NCBI GenBank assembly: GCA_002354095.1 | Contig: DEKX01000019.1 | Span: 137,148 to 201,147 of the forward strand | Length of the DNA: 64,000 nt | Source of the DNA: Prevotella sp. UBA2711 | GTDB taxonomy: Bacteria > Bacteroidota > Bacteroidia > Bacteroidales > Bacteroidaceae | Direction of reading: 5' to 3' | Shown: one piece after another, positions 1 to 7,927 of the stretch | How the letters are laid out: each line of letters begins with the position of its first letter | How positions within the stretch are numbered: the first letter of the stretch is position 1 | Position numbers and translations under genes: made by a program | Notes under the pieces: generated by a model | Database searches by the model: none | Told to the model about the DNA's origin: nothing | Seen by the model: the letters and a program-made list of their open reading frames with translations, nothing else

Positions 1-590
1 ACAGTACCGAACAGAGCGGTCAGAGTACCCAGAGATACGATGGTAGCAATCATTGCCATGTTCATCTGCAGGGTAGGCATCTCCAACTGGGTAGCCTCTT
101 CGTGAGCCTGCTGAATCTTAGCAATCTTAGCGGCCTTCTTCAGTGTATCATCGGTCTCAACGGTCTGATACATAGCGATAGACTGCTGTACAACATTACC
201 AACAGTACCCTGCATCTTGTTGCAGAGATCCTTTGCCTTAGCAAAGTCCTGAGCCTTGATTGCAGCCTTTACGTCGGCAGTGAACTTAGCCAGATTCATC
301 TTACCTGAAGCGGTCTTGATAGCGAAGAAACGCTCGATACCGAGGCAGATAACGGTGAACAACAGAGTCAGGATAAGACCTACTACGAAACCTCCTTTAT
401 AAACAGTACCTAACAGGTTTGCGGGGTGTCCGGTACGATCGCCACCAACGAAGTTGTCGGGGTTACCCATTACAAAGTACCATACGCTGTAACCTGCGAT
501 AGCGCAAATTACGAGGATAATCCATGCGTCTTTAACTCCTGTGAAGCCCGAGCTCTTCTTTGCGGGGGCTGCTTTTTGTGTAGTTGCCAT
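1..590 (-). CDS. exbB: MotA/TolQ/ExbB proton channel family protein (3' end cut by window)
   Basis: The reading frame runs from the ATG at 588-590 to the window edge without a stop. It begins MATTQKAAPAKKSSG, followed by a first membrane segment (DAWIILVICAIAGYSVWYF), a long cytoplasmic loop and a second hydrophobic stretch (MNMAMIATIVSLGTLTALFG) ending at the edge. This is the ExbB/TolQ plan, whose members form a proton-driven stator with ExbD/TolR and energise TonB-dependent outer-membrane transport. An Ala/Lys/Pro-rich N-terminus is usual in Bacteroidota. The cytoplasmic part contains ALCNKMQG-like 'AKDLCNKMQGTVGNVVQQS', typical of the family. ExbD genes are expected further left, outside the window. 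TolQ is an equally valid name; the family call is firm. Confidence 0.85.
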   Translation of the reverse strand, partial: MATTQKAAPAKKSSGFTGVKDAWIILVICAIAGYSVWYFVMGNPDNFVGGDRTGHPANLLGTVYKGGFVVGLILTLLFTVICLGIERFFAIKTASGKMNLAKFTADVKAAIKAQDFAKAKDLCNKMQGTVGNVVQQSIAMYQTVETDDTLKKAAKIAKIQQAHEEATQLEMPTLQMNMAMIATIVSLGTLTALFGT

Positions 591-714
591 AATTTTGAAA
601 GTTTAAATTTTAGTTATTAAAAAATTAAGTTTGTAATATATATCTTTCTGATTTAATGTCACTTGCCTTGTCTTAGGTCTGACATAGCGCTTTTCCATAG
701 CGCCTATCAATGGG

Positions 715-722
715 CAAAGATA
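715..722 (-). promoter_or_regulatory. -7 promoter box of the exbB-like gene
   Basis: On the minus strand this reads TATCTTTG, matching the Bacteroidota -7 consensus TAnnTTTG. It predicts a start near 708-710 and a leader of roughly 118 nt before the ATG at 590, long for this window. The leader carries the direct repeat GCGCTATG twice near its 5' end. No clear -33 element was seen. Confidence 0.55.
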
Positions 723-782
723 ACAATTTACGGCATTTAAATTGCCTATTTAAGAACTTTTAACTTGATTATTATCAATTTT

Positions 783-1979
783 TTAATGGAGGTCTGCTAG
801 TACTTCCTTGATACGCCTCATTGCCTCCACAATATTTTCGTCACTGGTTGCATAGCTCATGCGGAAACAATTGGGGTCACCAAACGCGTCGCCGCCCACT
901 GTTGCTACGTGTCCTTTCTCCAAAAGATAGAGTGCAAGGTCGGTAGAATTGTTGACGGCATAGCCTTCAGAACTCTTCTTGCCATAGAAACTTGAGCATT
1001 TGGGGAACAGGTAGAAAGCACCCTCAGGAACATTGACTTCTAAGCCGGGGATATCTTTGGCCAATTTCACAATCAAATCCCTACGGCGTTCGAAGGCCTG
1101 GCGCATCTGTTCTACACAATCCTGACTGGATATATAGGCATATTCAGCAGCCTTCTGACTGACAGAACATGGACCACTGGTGTACTGGCCTTGCAGTTTG
1201 TTGCATCCCTTGACAATCCATTCAGGGGCGGCAATGTATCCAATGCGCCATCCCGTCATGGCATAGGCCTTGCTGACACCATTCACAATGATGCTGCGTT
1301 CCTTCATTCCGTCAAACTGGGCAATGCTTTCGTGTTTGCCTACATAATTAATATGCTCGTAGATTTCGTCTGCGAGAACAAAAAGGTCTTCATGACGCTT
1401 AATGACATTGGCTAATCCTTCCAGTTCTGCCTTGTCGTAAACACTGCCGGTAGGATTGCTGGGAGAACAAAGTATCAAAAGGCGGGTCTTAGGTGTAATG
1501 GCAGCCTCTAACTGTTCTGGTGTCATTTTGAAGTTCTGTTCAAAACCTGCCTCTACAATCACAGGTTTACCGCCAGCCAGCAGTACCATTTGAGGATAGC
1601 TCACCCAATAGGGGGCAGGGATGATTACCTCATCGCCGGGATTAATCAAAGCCATGACGGTGTTGCAGACACTCTGTTTAGCACCATTTGAGACCAAAAT
1701 CTCAGATGGCTGGTAGTGTAGGTGATTCTCACGCTCCAGCTTACGGGCTATTGCCTGACGGAGGTCTGGATAGCCTGGAACAGGTGAGTAGCGAGAGTAG
1801 TTCTCGTCAATAGCCAGTTTGGCGGCTTGTTTGATATGATCGGGAGTGTTGAAATCAGGTTCGCCGACGCTCATGTTGATGACATCGATGCCCTGTGCTT
1901 TCATCTCTGAACTTTTCTGTGACATAGCCAGCGTTGCAGATGGTGCTAAGCGCTGTAAACGATCAGATAATTGTGCCAT
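783..1979 (-). CDS. aspC: Pyridoxal-phosphate aminotransferase, class I (aspartate aminotransferase type)
   Basis: A 398-residue fold-type I aminotransferase, expected to transfer the amino group between aspartate (or a related amino acid) and 2-oxoglutarate. Visible motifs are the substrate-binding N-terminal region (MSVGEPDFNTPDHIK), the phosphate-binding NGAKQS, CSPSNPTGSVY with the asparagine that contacts PLP, LADEIYEHI with the aspartate that bonds the pyridine nitrogen, and GVSKAYAMTGWRIGY with the Schiff-base lysine. The length is normal. It has its own promoter at 2008-2036 and a short leader of about 28 nt. Exact specificity (aspartate, prephenate or broader) cannot be read from the motifs. 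Confidence 0.9.
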   Translation of the reverse strand: MAQLSDRLQRLAPSATLAMSQKSSEMKAQGIDVINMSVGEPDFNTPDHIKQAAKLAIDENYSRYSPVPGYPDLRQAIARKLERENHLHYQPSEILVSNGAKQSVCNTVMALINPGDEVIIPAPYWVSYPQMVLLAGGKPVIVEAGFEQNFKMTPEQLEAAITPKTRLLILCSPSNPTGSVYDKAELEGLANVIKRHEDLFVLADEIYEHINYVGKHESIAQFDGMKERSIIVNGVSKAYAMTGWRIGYIAAPEWIVKGCNKLQGQYTSGPCSVSQKAAEYAYISSQDCVEQMRQAFERRRDLIVKLAKDIPGLEVNVPEGAFYLFPKCSSFYGKKSSEGYAVNNSTDLALYLLEKGHVATVGGDAFGDPNCFRMSYATSDENIVEAMRRIKEVLADLH

Positions 1980-2007
1980 ATTTGTCGTTAGTGTTATTTT
2001 ATTGCTG

Positions 2008-2036
2008 CAAAATTAATCAAATTATTCTTTTTTCAA
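2008..2036 (-). promoter_or_regulatory. Promoter of the aminotransferase gene
   Basis: The minus-strand -7 box TAATTTTG lies at 2008-2015, and a TTG for the -33 element lies at 2034-2036, 18 bp upstream. Both fit the Bacteroidota vegetative promoter. Confidence 0.6.
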
Positions 2037-2088
2037 GAAGAAAAACGTCATTTTTTCACTTTTTTGTAATATTAAGCGGCTATTAGCA

Positions 2089-3300
2089 CTATTTCAGATG
2101 TAAAGTGTGCCCCATGCGGTTCTTCTTTGTTTCGAGATATCGCAGGTTATATGGGTTGGGTGTAACCTCGATGGGTACGTTTTCTACGATTTCCAGTCCG
2201 TAGGCTTCTAATCCCACGCGCTTGACGGGATTGTTCGTCAGTAATCGCATTTTGTGAACCCCAAGGTGGCGCAGCATCTGTGCTCCGCAACCATAATCCC
2301 GTTCATCAGGTTTAAAGCCCAAGTGCACATTGGCATCTACCGTATCATATCCTTGCTCCTGCAGTTTATAGGCTGCGATTTTGTTCATCAGTCCGATACC
2401 GCGTCCTTCTTGCTGCATATAGATAATCACACCTTTTCCTTCTTGTTCGATGGCTTGCATGGCCTTATGCAACTGCTCTCCACAGTCACAGCGTCTCGAC
2501 CCAAGGATATCGCCTGTCATACAGGAAGAATGCACGCGAACCAGTAAGGGCTCGTCTTCTTTCCATTCGCCCTTAATGAGTGCCATGTGTTCCAAGCCGT
2601 TGCTGATTTGTCGGAAGGGAATCAGTTTGAAATGGCCATATTCTGTTGGTAATTCAGCTTCCTCGCCCACTTCAATGAGTGATTCCTTTTTCAAGCGGTA
2701 GGCAATCATGTCCTTGATGGTGATGATCTTCAGCTGGTGTTTCTGTGCGAATTCCATCAGCTGTGGCATGCGAGCCATGGTGCCATCGTCGTTCATAATC
2801 TCCATCAGTGCTCCGACCGGATAGAGTCCCGACAATTTGCAAAGGTCAATAGCGGCTTCTGTGTGTCCGCTACGGCGCAACACACCATTGTCTTGTGCAT
2901 AAAGAGGATTTATGTGACCAGGTCTGCCGAAAGTCTGTGGTGTTGAAGCGGGGTCGGCCAGTGCTTTGATAGTAGCAGCTCGGTCGTGAGCAGAGACACC
3001 GGTAGTGCATCCTTCTATCTTGTCAATGGTGACTGTGAAGGGGGTTCCCAACAAGGATGTATTGTCTTGCACTTGGTGGGGCAGGTCCAGTTCCTGACTG
3101 CGGCTGATGGTGATGGGGGCACAGAGTAATCCTCGCGCGTTCTTCAGCATGAAGTTTACCATTTCTGGTGTTATTTTCTCAGCAGCACAAATCAGATCGC
3201 CCTCATTTTCGCGGTCTTCATCATCTACGACAATCACGAATTTACCTTCTCGGAAATCCTCCAATGCTTCGTCGATAGTATTCAGTTTATAATTCTCCAT
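2089..3300 (-). CDS. ribBA: Bifunctional 3,4-dihydroxy-2-butanone-4-phosphate synthase / GTP cyclohydrolase II
   Basis: A 403-residue riboflavin biosynthesis enzyme. Residues 1-200 are the RibB domain, which converts ribulose 5-phosphate to dihydroxybutanone phosphate (VVDDEDRENEGDLI acidic loop; GVSAHDRA; RPGHINPL; RSGHTEAAIDLC). The second half is the RibA domain, which opens GTP to the pyrimidine precursor (RVHSSCMTGDILGSRRCDCGEQL zinc site with three cysteines; QQEGRGIGL; LTNNPVKRVGLEAYG). Both halves keep their key residues, so it should be bifunctional. It starts 24 bp after the LptF/G permease gene and is probably cotranscribed with it, a common Bacteroidales pairing. Confidence 0.95.
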   Translation of the reverse strand: MENYKLNTIDEALEDFREGKFVIVVDDEDRENEGDLICAAEKITPEMVNFMLKNARGLLCAPITISRSQELDLPHQVQDNTSLLGTPFTVTIDKIEGCTTGVSAHDRAATIKALADPASTPQTFGRPGHINPLYAQDNGVLRRSGHTEAAIDLCKLSGLYPVGALMEIMNDDGTMARMPQLMEFAQKHQLKIITIKDMIAYRLKKESLIEVGEEAELPTEYGHFKLIPFRQISNGLEHMALIKGEWKEDEPLLVRVHSSCMTGDILGSRRCDCGEQLHKAMQAIEQEGKGVIIYMQQEGRGIGLMNKIAAYKLQEQGYDTVDANVHLGFKPDERDYGCGAQMLRHLGVHKMRLLTNNPVKRVGLEAYGLEIVENVPIEVTPNPYNLRYLETKKNRMGHTLHLK

Positions 3301-3324
3301 ATGTCAATTTCATGTAGTTACACA

Positions 3325-5301
3325 TTATTTATTATTAATATCATTCGCCAATTCTGTAACGAAAGGCATCTTTTCCAGCTCTTCCAATGTTATGGGTTCT
3401 TGCGAATAGGTGGCAGATATATGCTGCACCATCTGTTCGTTGGTCTGGGTGATGATATGCAGGTCTTTGCGCAGGCGCAGACGGAAGCGGCACATTCTGA
3501 TATAGAAGAAGATACCGACAGGTAGTATCAGACCTGTGATGATGTTGAGCCATTTCTGACGGAATGGACGGGTATGGGCATGTGTCGCCACGATGGGGTA
3601 GTGGTTGAGCAACGTAAGAACCGTCCTGTCTTTGGTGTTCGACAGGTCCTCGATGGTTTCTTCCAGTTCGTCGTTGATGTGGCGGATAGTCTGGTCATCG
3701 CCAGGACGGAAGAAAACCTTAATGGGGTTAGGCAAGTGCAGTAACTGGTGTTCAGCACTATAGGCGGCAATGTCCTTGTTGATGCGCAACAGGTGATAGG
3801 CATCTGCCATATAGATAGGATCCTCAATAATGACCTCCTTCATCGCTACATGTCGTTTGCTGCGGATGCCCAACATCGTGAACAATATCTGCTTGTAGAG
3901 ATCAATGTTGAAGACTACCGAGTCGTTGTTGGCTTTGTATGTGAAGAAGACGGCAATAGGAGTCAGCACGCAAGTGCCTAATAATTTACCGAACCATACG
4001 GTCCAAATGTCGTCACGAGCCATTCTCATACCCGTATTCTCCAGGATATAGTAAACAATGAACACCAAAACCGATATAATTACAGGTACGCCCAGTCCTC
4101 CTTTACGGATGATAGCTCCCAAAGGTGCTCCGATAAAGAAGAAAATCAGGCATGAAAGGGAGAGTGTTACTTTATTGATGGCTTCTATCATGTGTGCTCG
4201 GTCATTGCTATTGAGCGCATCGGAATAATCGCCTTTGAACTCGAGATCGGAAGCGGCTGCCTGAGCATCGCTAACGGCCATTTTCATTACACGCTGTTTG
4301 GCTTCAGGTGCCAAATTGTTATATACCGAGTCGAAGTTCAATACGTCTTTTTTCACACTCTCAACAGCCTTCAGCGAATCTTTTTTGCTGATGGATGGTC
4401 GATAGAAAGCCGCCATTTTTGCTTCGTGATAGAACTGGTGACCCACAGAATCGTTAAACTCGCGTATGGAATCCAAGTCATGCAGAATTTTACCTAAACT
4501 TTTGGAACGGGCATCACTGGCAATCCATCCGGCCTCCTGCATATTGAAGTCTCCGTCAAAATCAAGTACGATGCGTTTGTTTGAGAAAGTTTCTCTCCTA
4601 TATGGAATATTGGCTGAACCCGCCACGTCTTGTGAACGCATATTCTCAAACCACTCTCCGCTGTAGAGTGACAGAATCAGATGTTTCTTTTCCTCCGTAG
4701 TCTGCATGCGTCCGGAGTCAGCCAATATAACCGCCGCATCATCATATCCGCCGTTCATGCGATAAATCATGATGCCGTACAGCATACCTGTCTGCATGTC
4801 CTTCTTCTGAACATAGATATTGGAGCCTCTGATGCCGTCGTAGAAAATTCCTTCAGGTATTTCCACTTCCGGATTCTTCTGTTGCATGGATATCAGTAGT
4901 TGGCGGAAGGATATAAATGATTTCGGGCCTATTACCTCCTGGAAATAGAAAGAGATACCTGATATTATCAGCACGATGACTATCAGCGACCGCATGGCTT
5001 GCAACATGGAGATACCAGCCGCCTTGATAGCTGTCAATTCCGAACTTTCACCCAGATTACCGAAGGCTATCAGCGAACTCAACAAGATGGCAAGTGGGAA
5101 AGCCTGCGGCATCAGCATCAGTCCCATGTACCAGAAAAACTGGGCCATTACCTCCAGCGACAGTCCCTTGCCAATCAGTTCGTCAACATAGCGCCACAGA
5201 AATTGCATCATCAGCACAAACTGGCAGATGAAGAACGTTCCGATAAACAGCAGCCCGAACTGCTTGATGATAAATATGTCTAATTTCTTGATTCGAAACA
5301 T
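3325..5301 (-). CDS. LptF/LptG family permease (YjgP/YjgQ), LPS export
   Basis: Inner-membrane permease of the LptB2FG ABC transporter that extracts lipopolysaccharide and passes it to the periplasmic bridge. The N-terminus (MFRIKKLDIFIIKQFGLLFIGTFFICQFVLMMQFLW) and the following membrane segments are typical, with a large periplasmic domain, a second membrane block (VTLSLSCLIFFFIGAPLGAIIRKGGLG) and, unusually, about 180 further residues with another membrane helix near the C-terminus (NIITGLILPVGIFFYI). At 658 residues it is much longer than enterobacterial LptF/G, as is usual for Bacteroidota. I chose the start at 5301 because the -7 box at 5312-5319 lies inside any longer upstream extension. 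It is the first gene of a likely operon with ribBA. Confidence 0.88.
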   Translation of the reverse strand: MFRIKKLDIFIIKQFGLLFIGTFFICQFVLMMQFLWRYVDELIGKGLSLEVMAQFFWYMGLMLMPQAFPLAILLSSLIAFGNLGESSELTAIKAAGISMLQAMRSLIVIVLIISGISFYFQEVIGPKSFISFRQLLISMQQKNPEVEIPEGIFYDGIRGSNIYVQKKDMQTGMLYGIMIYRMNGGYDDAAVILADSGRMQTTEEKKHLILSLYSGEWFENMRSQDVAGSANIPYRRETFSNKRIVLDFDGDFNMQEAGWIASDARSKSLGKILHDLDSIREFNDSVGHQFYHEAKMAAFYRPSISKKDSLKAVESVKKDVLNFDSVYNNLAPEAKQRVMKMAVSDAQAAASDLEFKGDYSDALNSNDRAHMIEAINKVTLSLSCLIFFFIGAPLGAIIRKGGLGVPVIISVLVFIVYYILENTGMRMARDDIWTVWFGKLLGTCVLTPIAVFFTYKANNDSVVFNIDLYKQILFTMLGIRSKRHVAMKEVIIEDPIYMADAYHLLRINKDIAAYSAEHQLLHLPNPIKVFFRPGDDQTIRHINDELEETIEDLSNTKDRTVLTLLNHYPIVATHAHTRPFRQKWLNIITGLILPVGIFFYIRMCRFRLRLRKDLHIITQTNEQMVQHISATYSQEPITLEELEKMPFVTELANDINNK

Positions 5302-5311
5302 ATCTGGACTG

Positions 5312-5342
5312 CAAAGGTACACAAAAAAGCCGAACGCGCAAA
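5312..5342 (-). promoter_or_regulatory. Promoter of the LptF/G permease-ribBA operon
   Basis: The minus strand shows TACCTTTG at 5312-5319 and TTTG at 5339-5342 with exactly 19 bp between them, a canonical Bacteroidota promoter. The box ends 10 nt before the chosen ATG, so the leader is only a few nucleotides long and the start codon is fixed at 5301. Confidence 0.75.
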
Positions 5343-5437
5343 ACTTTCGAGGAAAATGATTCAATTGCTTGTTGTCAAAAGGATGCTAAAGTCCGATAGA
5401 AAAGATCAACATATCACTTTCGGCTTTGTGTCCATGA

Positions 5438-5845
5438 TTACAGCAGGAAACCACTGACGCGATGGAGGCGTTCCATGTTGGCATCCCAAAGATCGCTCAA
5501 GTCGTCAATGTCCTCAGGATCGGCATAGTCGGTAATGAGCAGGTTGAGATGTCCCGTTAGCTCACTTTGCTCAATGCGCATTTCCCAATAGGCTTCAGGG
5601 TCGTCTTCCTGATAGTCCCATTTCATCTTAATGTGACTGTACTTTTCAAGCTCAAGCAGTTTTGAAACTTTTGTGTCGCGCTCAGTCCATGGGTGTCCCC
5701 ATGTGAATGTGAGCAGATCGCCTTCTTGTTTTACTACATCAGCAAGCCATTTCTGCAATCCGGCAGCATTACTAATCATCTCCCAAACTATCTTGGGCGA
5801 CTTTGCCGATAAGGGGTATTCTTTTTTAAGAATGTTTTTGTGCAT
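5438..5845 (-). CDS. START-like (SRPBCC/AHSA1-type) domain protein
   Basis: A 135-residue single-domain protein with the helix-grip layout: an N-terminal strand, KIVWEMISNAAGLQKWLADVV (the loop and helix where AHSA1-type proteins carry 'LWxxlT...W'), then GHPWTERDTKVSKLLELEKYSHIKMKW and a long C-terminal helix. Family members bind hydrophobic ligands or assist chaperones. The bacterial role of this Bacteroidales subgroup is unknown to me. It stands alone with a -7 box (TATTTTTG on the minus strand, 5872-5879), about 26 nt before the ATG. The fold call is likely; function is open. Confidence 0.75.
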   Translation of the reverse strand: MHKNILKKEYPLSAKSPKIVWEMISNAAGLQKWLADVVKQEGDLLTFTWGHPWTERDTKVSKLLELEKYSHIKMKWDYQEDDPEAYWEMRIEQSELTGHLNLLITDYADPEDIDDLSDLWDANMERLHRVSGFLL

Positions 5846-5871
5846 AGTCCAAAAGGTTAGTTTCTATGTTG

Positions 5872-5879
5872 CAAAAATA
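5872..5879 (-). promoter_or_regulatory. -7 promoter box of the START-like gene
   Basis: TATTTTTG on the minus strand fits TAnnTTTG. No convincing -33 element was found at the usual distance. Confidence 0.45.
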
Positions 5880-5919
5880 CAAAAAATATTCGAAATAGAA
5901 AGTTTTTTAGGAAAAAAGT

Positions 5920-5950
5920 TTTGTGAATTAAATAAAATGTATTACCTTTG
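5920..5950 (+). promoter_or_regulatory. Promoter of the tRNA gene
   Basis: TTTG at 5920-5923 and TACCTTTG at 5943-5950 are separated by 19 bp, a textbook Bacteroidota promoter. It lies about 32 nt upstream of the mature tRNA 5' end, leaving room for a short 5' leader. Confidence 0.75.
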
Positions 5951-5982
5951 CAGCCGATTTAAGGAATACCTTGAAATTGGAT

Positions 5983-6056
5983 GGCGGGGTAGCTCAGCTG
6001 GTTAGAGCGTCGGATTCATAATCCGGAGGTCGAGGGTTCGGGTCCCCCTCCCGCTA
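5983..6056 (+). tRNA. tRNA with anticodon CAT (probably elongator tRNA-Met)
   Basis: A 74-nt cloverleaf without an encoded CCA. The acceptor GGCGGGG pairs with TCCCGCT, with G-U pairs at positions 1-72 and 7-66. The D-arm contains TAGCTCAGCTGG, the anticodon stem-loop is TCGGA-TTCATAA-TCCGG (anticodon CAT), and the T-arm GAGGG-TTCGGGT-CCCCC has one A-C mismatch. The anticodon stem lacks the three consecutive G-C pairs of initiator tRNA, and position 1-72 is not the initiator C-A mismatch, so it is not the initiator. It may be elongator Met or the Ile2 tRNA whose C34 becomes lysidine; the sequence alone does not decide this. Confidence 0.93.
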
Positions 6057-6062
6057 CAAAGA

Positions 6063-6102
6063 AAGCCTTGCAGACAGTTTGTTTGCAAGGCTTTTCTTTT
6101 TT
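6063..6102 (+). terminator. Rho-independent terminator after the tRNA
   Basis: The arms AAGCCTTGCA and TGCAAGGCTT form a perfect 10-bp stem around an 11-nt loop, followed by TTCTTTTTT. It starts 7 nt after the tRNA and ends 13 nt before the convergent gene's stop codon. Confidence 0.85.
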
Positions 6103-6114
6103 AGAAGAAAGGAT

Positions 6115-6690
6115 TTAATTGTCAGGATCGCCCAAGTAGTGATATTCCTTGATGTTGGGGTTTTCACCAACATACTCATCTTGTGTGGGCGGTTCAATCA
6201 GTCGCTCCTTATTATAATTCTTAATTGTAGAAACAAAGAGAATGATATCGCTGTACTTAACGGTTGGAATCACCATATTGAAGATACCAATTCCCACGCG
6301 GATACCTTCTGCACTGAGATTGTTGCGTAAACGTGCAGTAGAATAGAAACTGTGACGGTATATCTCCAGTTTGTTGTACTTGTGGAAAGCTTCCATCACT
6401 TCTTTGTCATCAACGGTGGTAGTATCAATCTCGGAGAAGATTCTGCCGCAATTAGCCACTGCATCGTCGATGCCATCACCCTTGATGCTGTCGTTGTCTT
6501 GGATGCATTCTCGGATATTATCCATTGTTTCGCGCTCCATCTTCTCATCGGACGGAACGGTGATAACGGCTATCACGAAGAGAACGAGCAAGAATACGGC
6601 AAGGATAACGATTTTCCCTAAGCAACTATGATAAAATTCCTGAGGGAGTGATTGTTGAGTGCGATATGAGTTTCTTGAGTCTTGTTCCAT
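6115..6690 (-). CDS. Hypothetical single-pass membrane protein
   Basis: A 191-residue protein I do not recognise. A polar N-terminus of about 25 residues is followed by one strong membrane helix (KIVILAVFLLVLFVIAVITV, about residues 26-46) and an acidic, mainly helical exported domain containing one possible pair of cysteines (ECIQDND, ANCGRIF) and a hydrophobic GIGIFNMVIPTVKYSDIILFVS patch near the C-terminus. Topology suggests an inner-membrane anchor with a periplasmic domain. It is 38 bp downstream of folE on the same strand and may be the last gene of that operon. Nothing else indicates its role. Confidence 0.65.
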   Translation of the reverse strand: MEQDSRNSYRTQQSLPQEFYHSCLGKIVILAVFLLVLFVIAVITVPSDEKMERETMDNIRECIQDNDSIKGDGIDDAVANCGRIFSEIDTTTVDDKEVMEAFHKYNKLEIYRHSFYSTARLRNNLSAEGIRVGIGIFNMVIPTVKYSDIILFVSTIKNYNKERLIEPPTQDEYVGENPNIKEYHYLGDPDN

Positions 6691-6728
6691 GATTTGAAAG
6701 GTTTTTGGATTGTTAGTCTATCTTAAAA

Positions 6729-7313
6729 TTATGCGTTACTATGTATCAAGTTCATGAATTCCTGACGAGTCTTTGCCTGATTGAAGGCGCCACTGAAATC
6801 ACTGGTGGTAGTGATGGAGTTCTGTTTCTCCACACCACGCATCTGCATGCACATGTGACGGGCTTCAATAACAACCATGACTCCCAGTGGATGGAGTGTT
6901 TGCTCAATGCATTCTTTGATTTGAAGTGTCATGCGTTCCTGTACTTGCAGGCGATGAGCAAAAATATCAACAACACGGGCAATCTTTGAGAGTCCCGTGA
7001 TGTAGCCATTGGGAATGTAGGCTACATGTGCCTTGCCATAGAAGGGTAGCATGTGATGCTCACAGAGAGAAAAGAAGTCAATGTCTTTCACAATAACCAT
7101 TTGTGAATAGTCTTCTTTAAAAAGGGCACTGTTAAGTACTTGGTGGGCATCCTGAGTGTAACCCTGGGTGAGGAACTGCATGGCTTTTGCTACGCGCATA
7201 GGAGTCTTCAGCAGACCTTCGCGTGAAGGGTCTTCACCTAACAGGCCAAGCACATTCTTGTAGTGAACGGCCAGTTCTTCAAGTCCTTCTCTATATTCTG
7301 GTTCTAATTTCAT
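6729..7313 (-). CDS. folE: GTP cyclohydrolase I
   Basis: A 194-residue enzyme that converts GTP to 7,8-dihydroneopterin triphosphate, the first step of folate (and queuosine precursor) synthesis. Diagnostic motifs are GEDPSREGLLKTP, DIDFFSLCEHHMLPF with a zinc-ligand Cys and catalytic His residues, GYITGLSKIARVVDIFAHRLQVQERMT, and the C-terminal zinc ligand in EARHMCMQMRGV. The length matches the type I enzyme. It begins only 2 bp after the SPOR-domain gene stop and belongs to the DUF1599-DoxX/TIM-SPOR-folE run. folK lies elsewhere in this window, at 42 kb. Confidence 0.95.
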   Translation of the reverse strand: MKLEPEYREGLEELAVHYKNVLGLLGEDPSREGLLKTPMRVAKAMQFLTQGYTQDAHQVLNSALFKEDYSQMVIVKDIDFFSLCEHHMLPFYGKAHVAYIPNGYITGLSKIARVVDIFAHRLQVQERMTLQIKECIEQTLHPLGVMVVIEARHMCMQMRGVEKQNSITTTSDFSGAFNQAKTRQEFMNLIHSNA

Positions 7314-7315
7314 AA

Positions 7316-7927
7316 TCAGTAAGCTACGGTTATTTTGCCTTTGACAACGGTGGCTTGTTTATAGCCCATATTTTGCAGGCGAACCATCATCTGGTGAGCC
7401 TCCTCGTAGGTACGGAAATTACCTACACGACATATCCAACGGGGAGAGTAAAAGTGCACATAGACAGAGATGTTGGGAAATTGCGACTTGATGTTGTTGC
7501 GAATTTGCTCTGCAGTCTGCCTGTCTTTGCGTGAATTACCACCGGCGAAAGCTTGTACTCGATATCCTGTCACCTTATGAGTTGCCCGTGGTTTGGGTGT
7601 CTCTGTGGTGCTGTCCTGATCGTCGGTAGTCTGCTGCTGATTATTAGCCGTTGACTGTTGAGTGTTACTACTGGGCTGTTGGGTATGGGATACCGGCTTC
7701 TGGTTATCCGTTGACGGTCTTGGGTTACCAGTTGGCTGCTTGGGAGTACTGCCTTGAGTCCCAGTAGCCGTTGGATCGTTCACCAGGTCGTCAATTTCCT
7801 TGCTTTGCTGAATAATAACGGTACCTTTTCCCTGCTGCTTCTGCTGTACGCGTTCAGTAAAAGTCTGTGCATTGGCATGCATACACATACCAATACACAG
7901 AATGAATATATAAGCGAACTTGCTCAT
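7316..7927 (-). CDS. Secreted SPOR-domain protein
   Basis: A 203-residue periplasmic protein. A signal peptide (MSKFAYIFILCIGMCMHANAQ) is followed by a low-complexity Pro/Gln/Thr/Ser linker (repeated Q-P-T/S-N units, about residues 50-110), probably extended and flexible, and a C-terminal SPOR domain (YRVQAFAGGNSRKDRQTAEQ ... WICRVGNFRTYEEAHQMM). SPOR domains bind denuded peptidoglycan glycans, often at division sites. The ATG at 7925-7927 overlaps the upstream triosephosphate isomerase stop in a TAATG junction, which supports this start and translational coupling. Confidence 0.85.
   Translation of the reverse strand: MSKFAYIFILCIGMCMHANAQTFTERVQQKQQGKGTVIIQQSKEIDDLVNDPTATGTQGSTPKQPTGNPRPSTDNQKPVSHTQQPSSNTQQSTANNQQQTTDDQDSTTETPKPRATHKVTGYRVQAFAGGNSRKDRQTAEQIRNNIKSQFPNISVYVHFYSPRWICRVGNFRTYEEAHQMMVRLQNMGYKQATVVKGKITVAY

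Noticed and set aside
3341..3827. Long reading frames antisense or out of frame within the LptF/G gene
   Set aside because: They lie wholly inside a well-supported coding sequence, have odd composition and no start context.
5983..6056. Initiator tRNA-Met
   Set aside because: It has a paired 1-72 position and lacks three G-C pairs in the anticodon stem.
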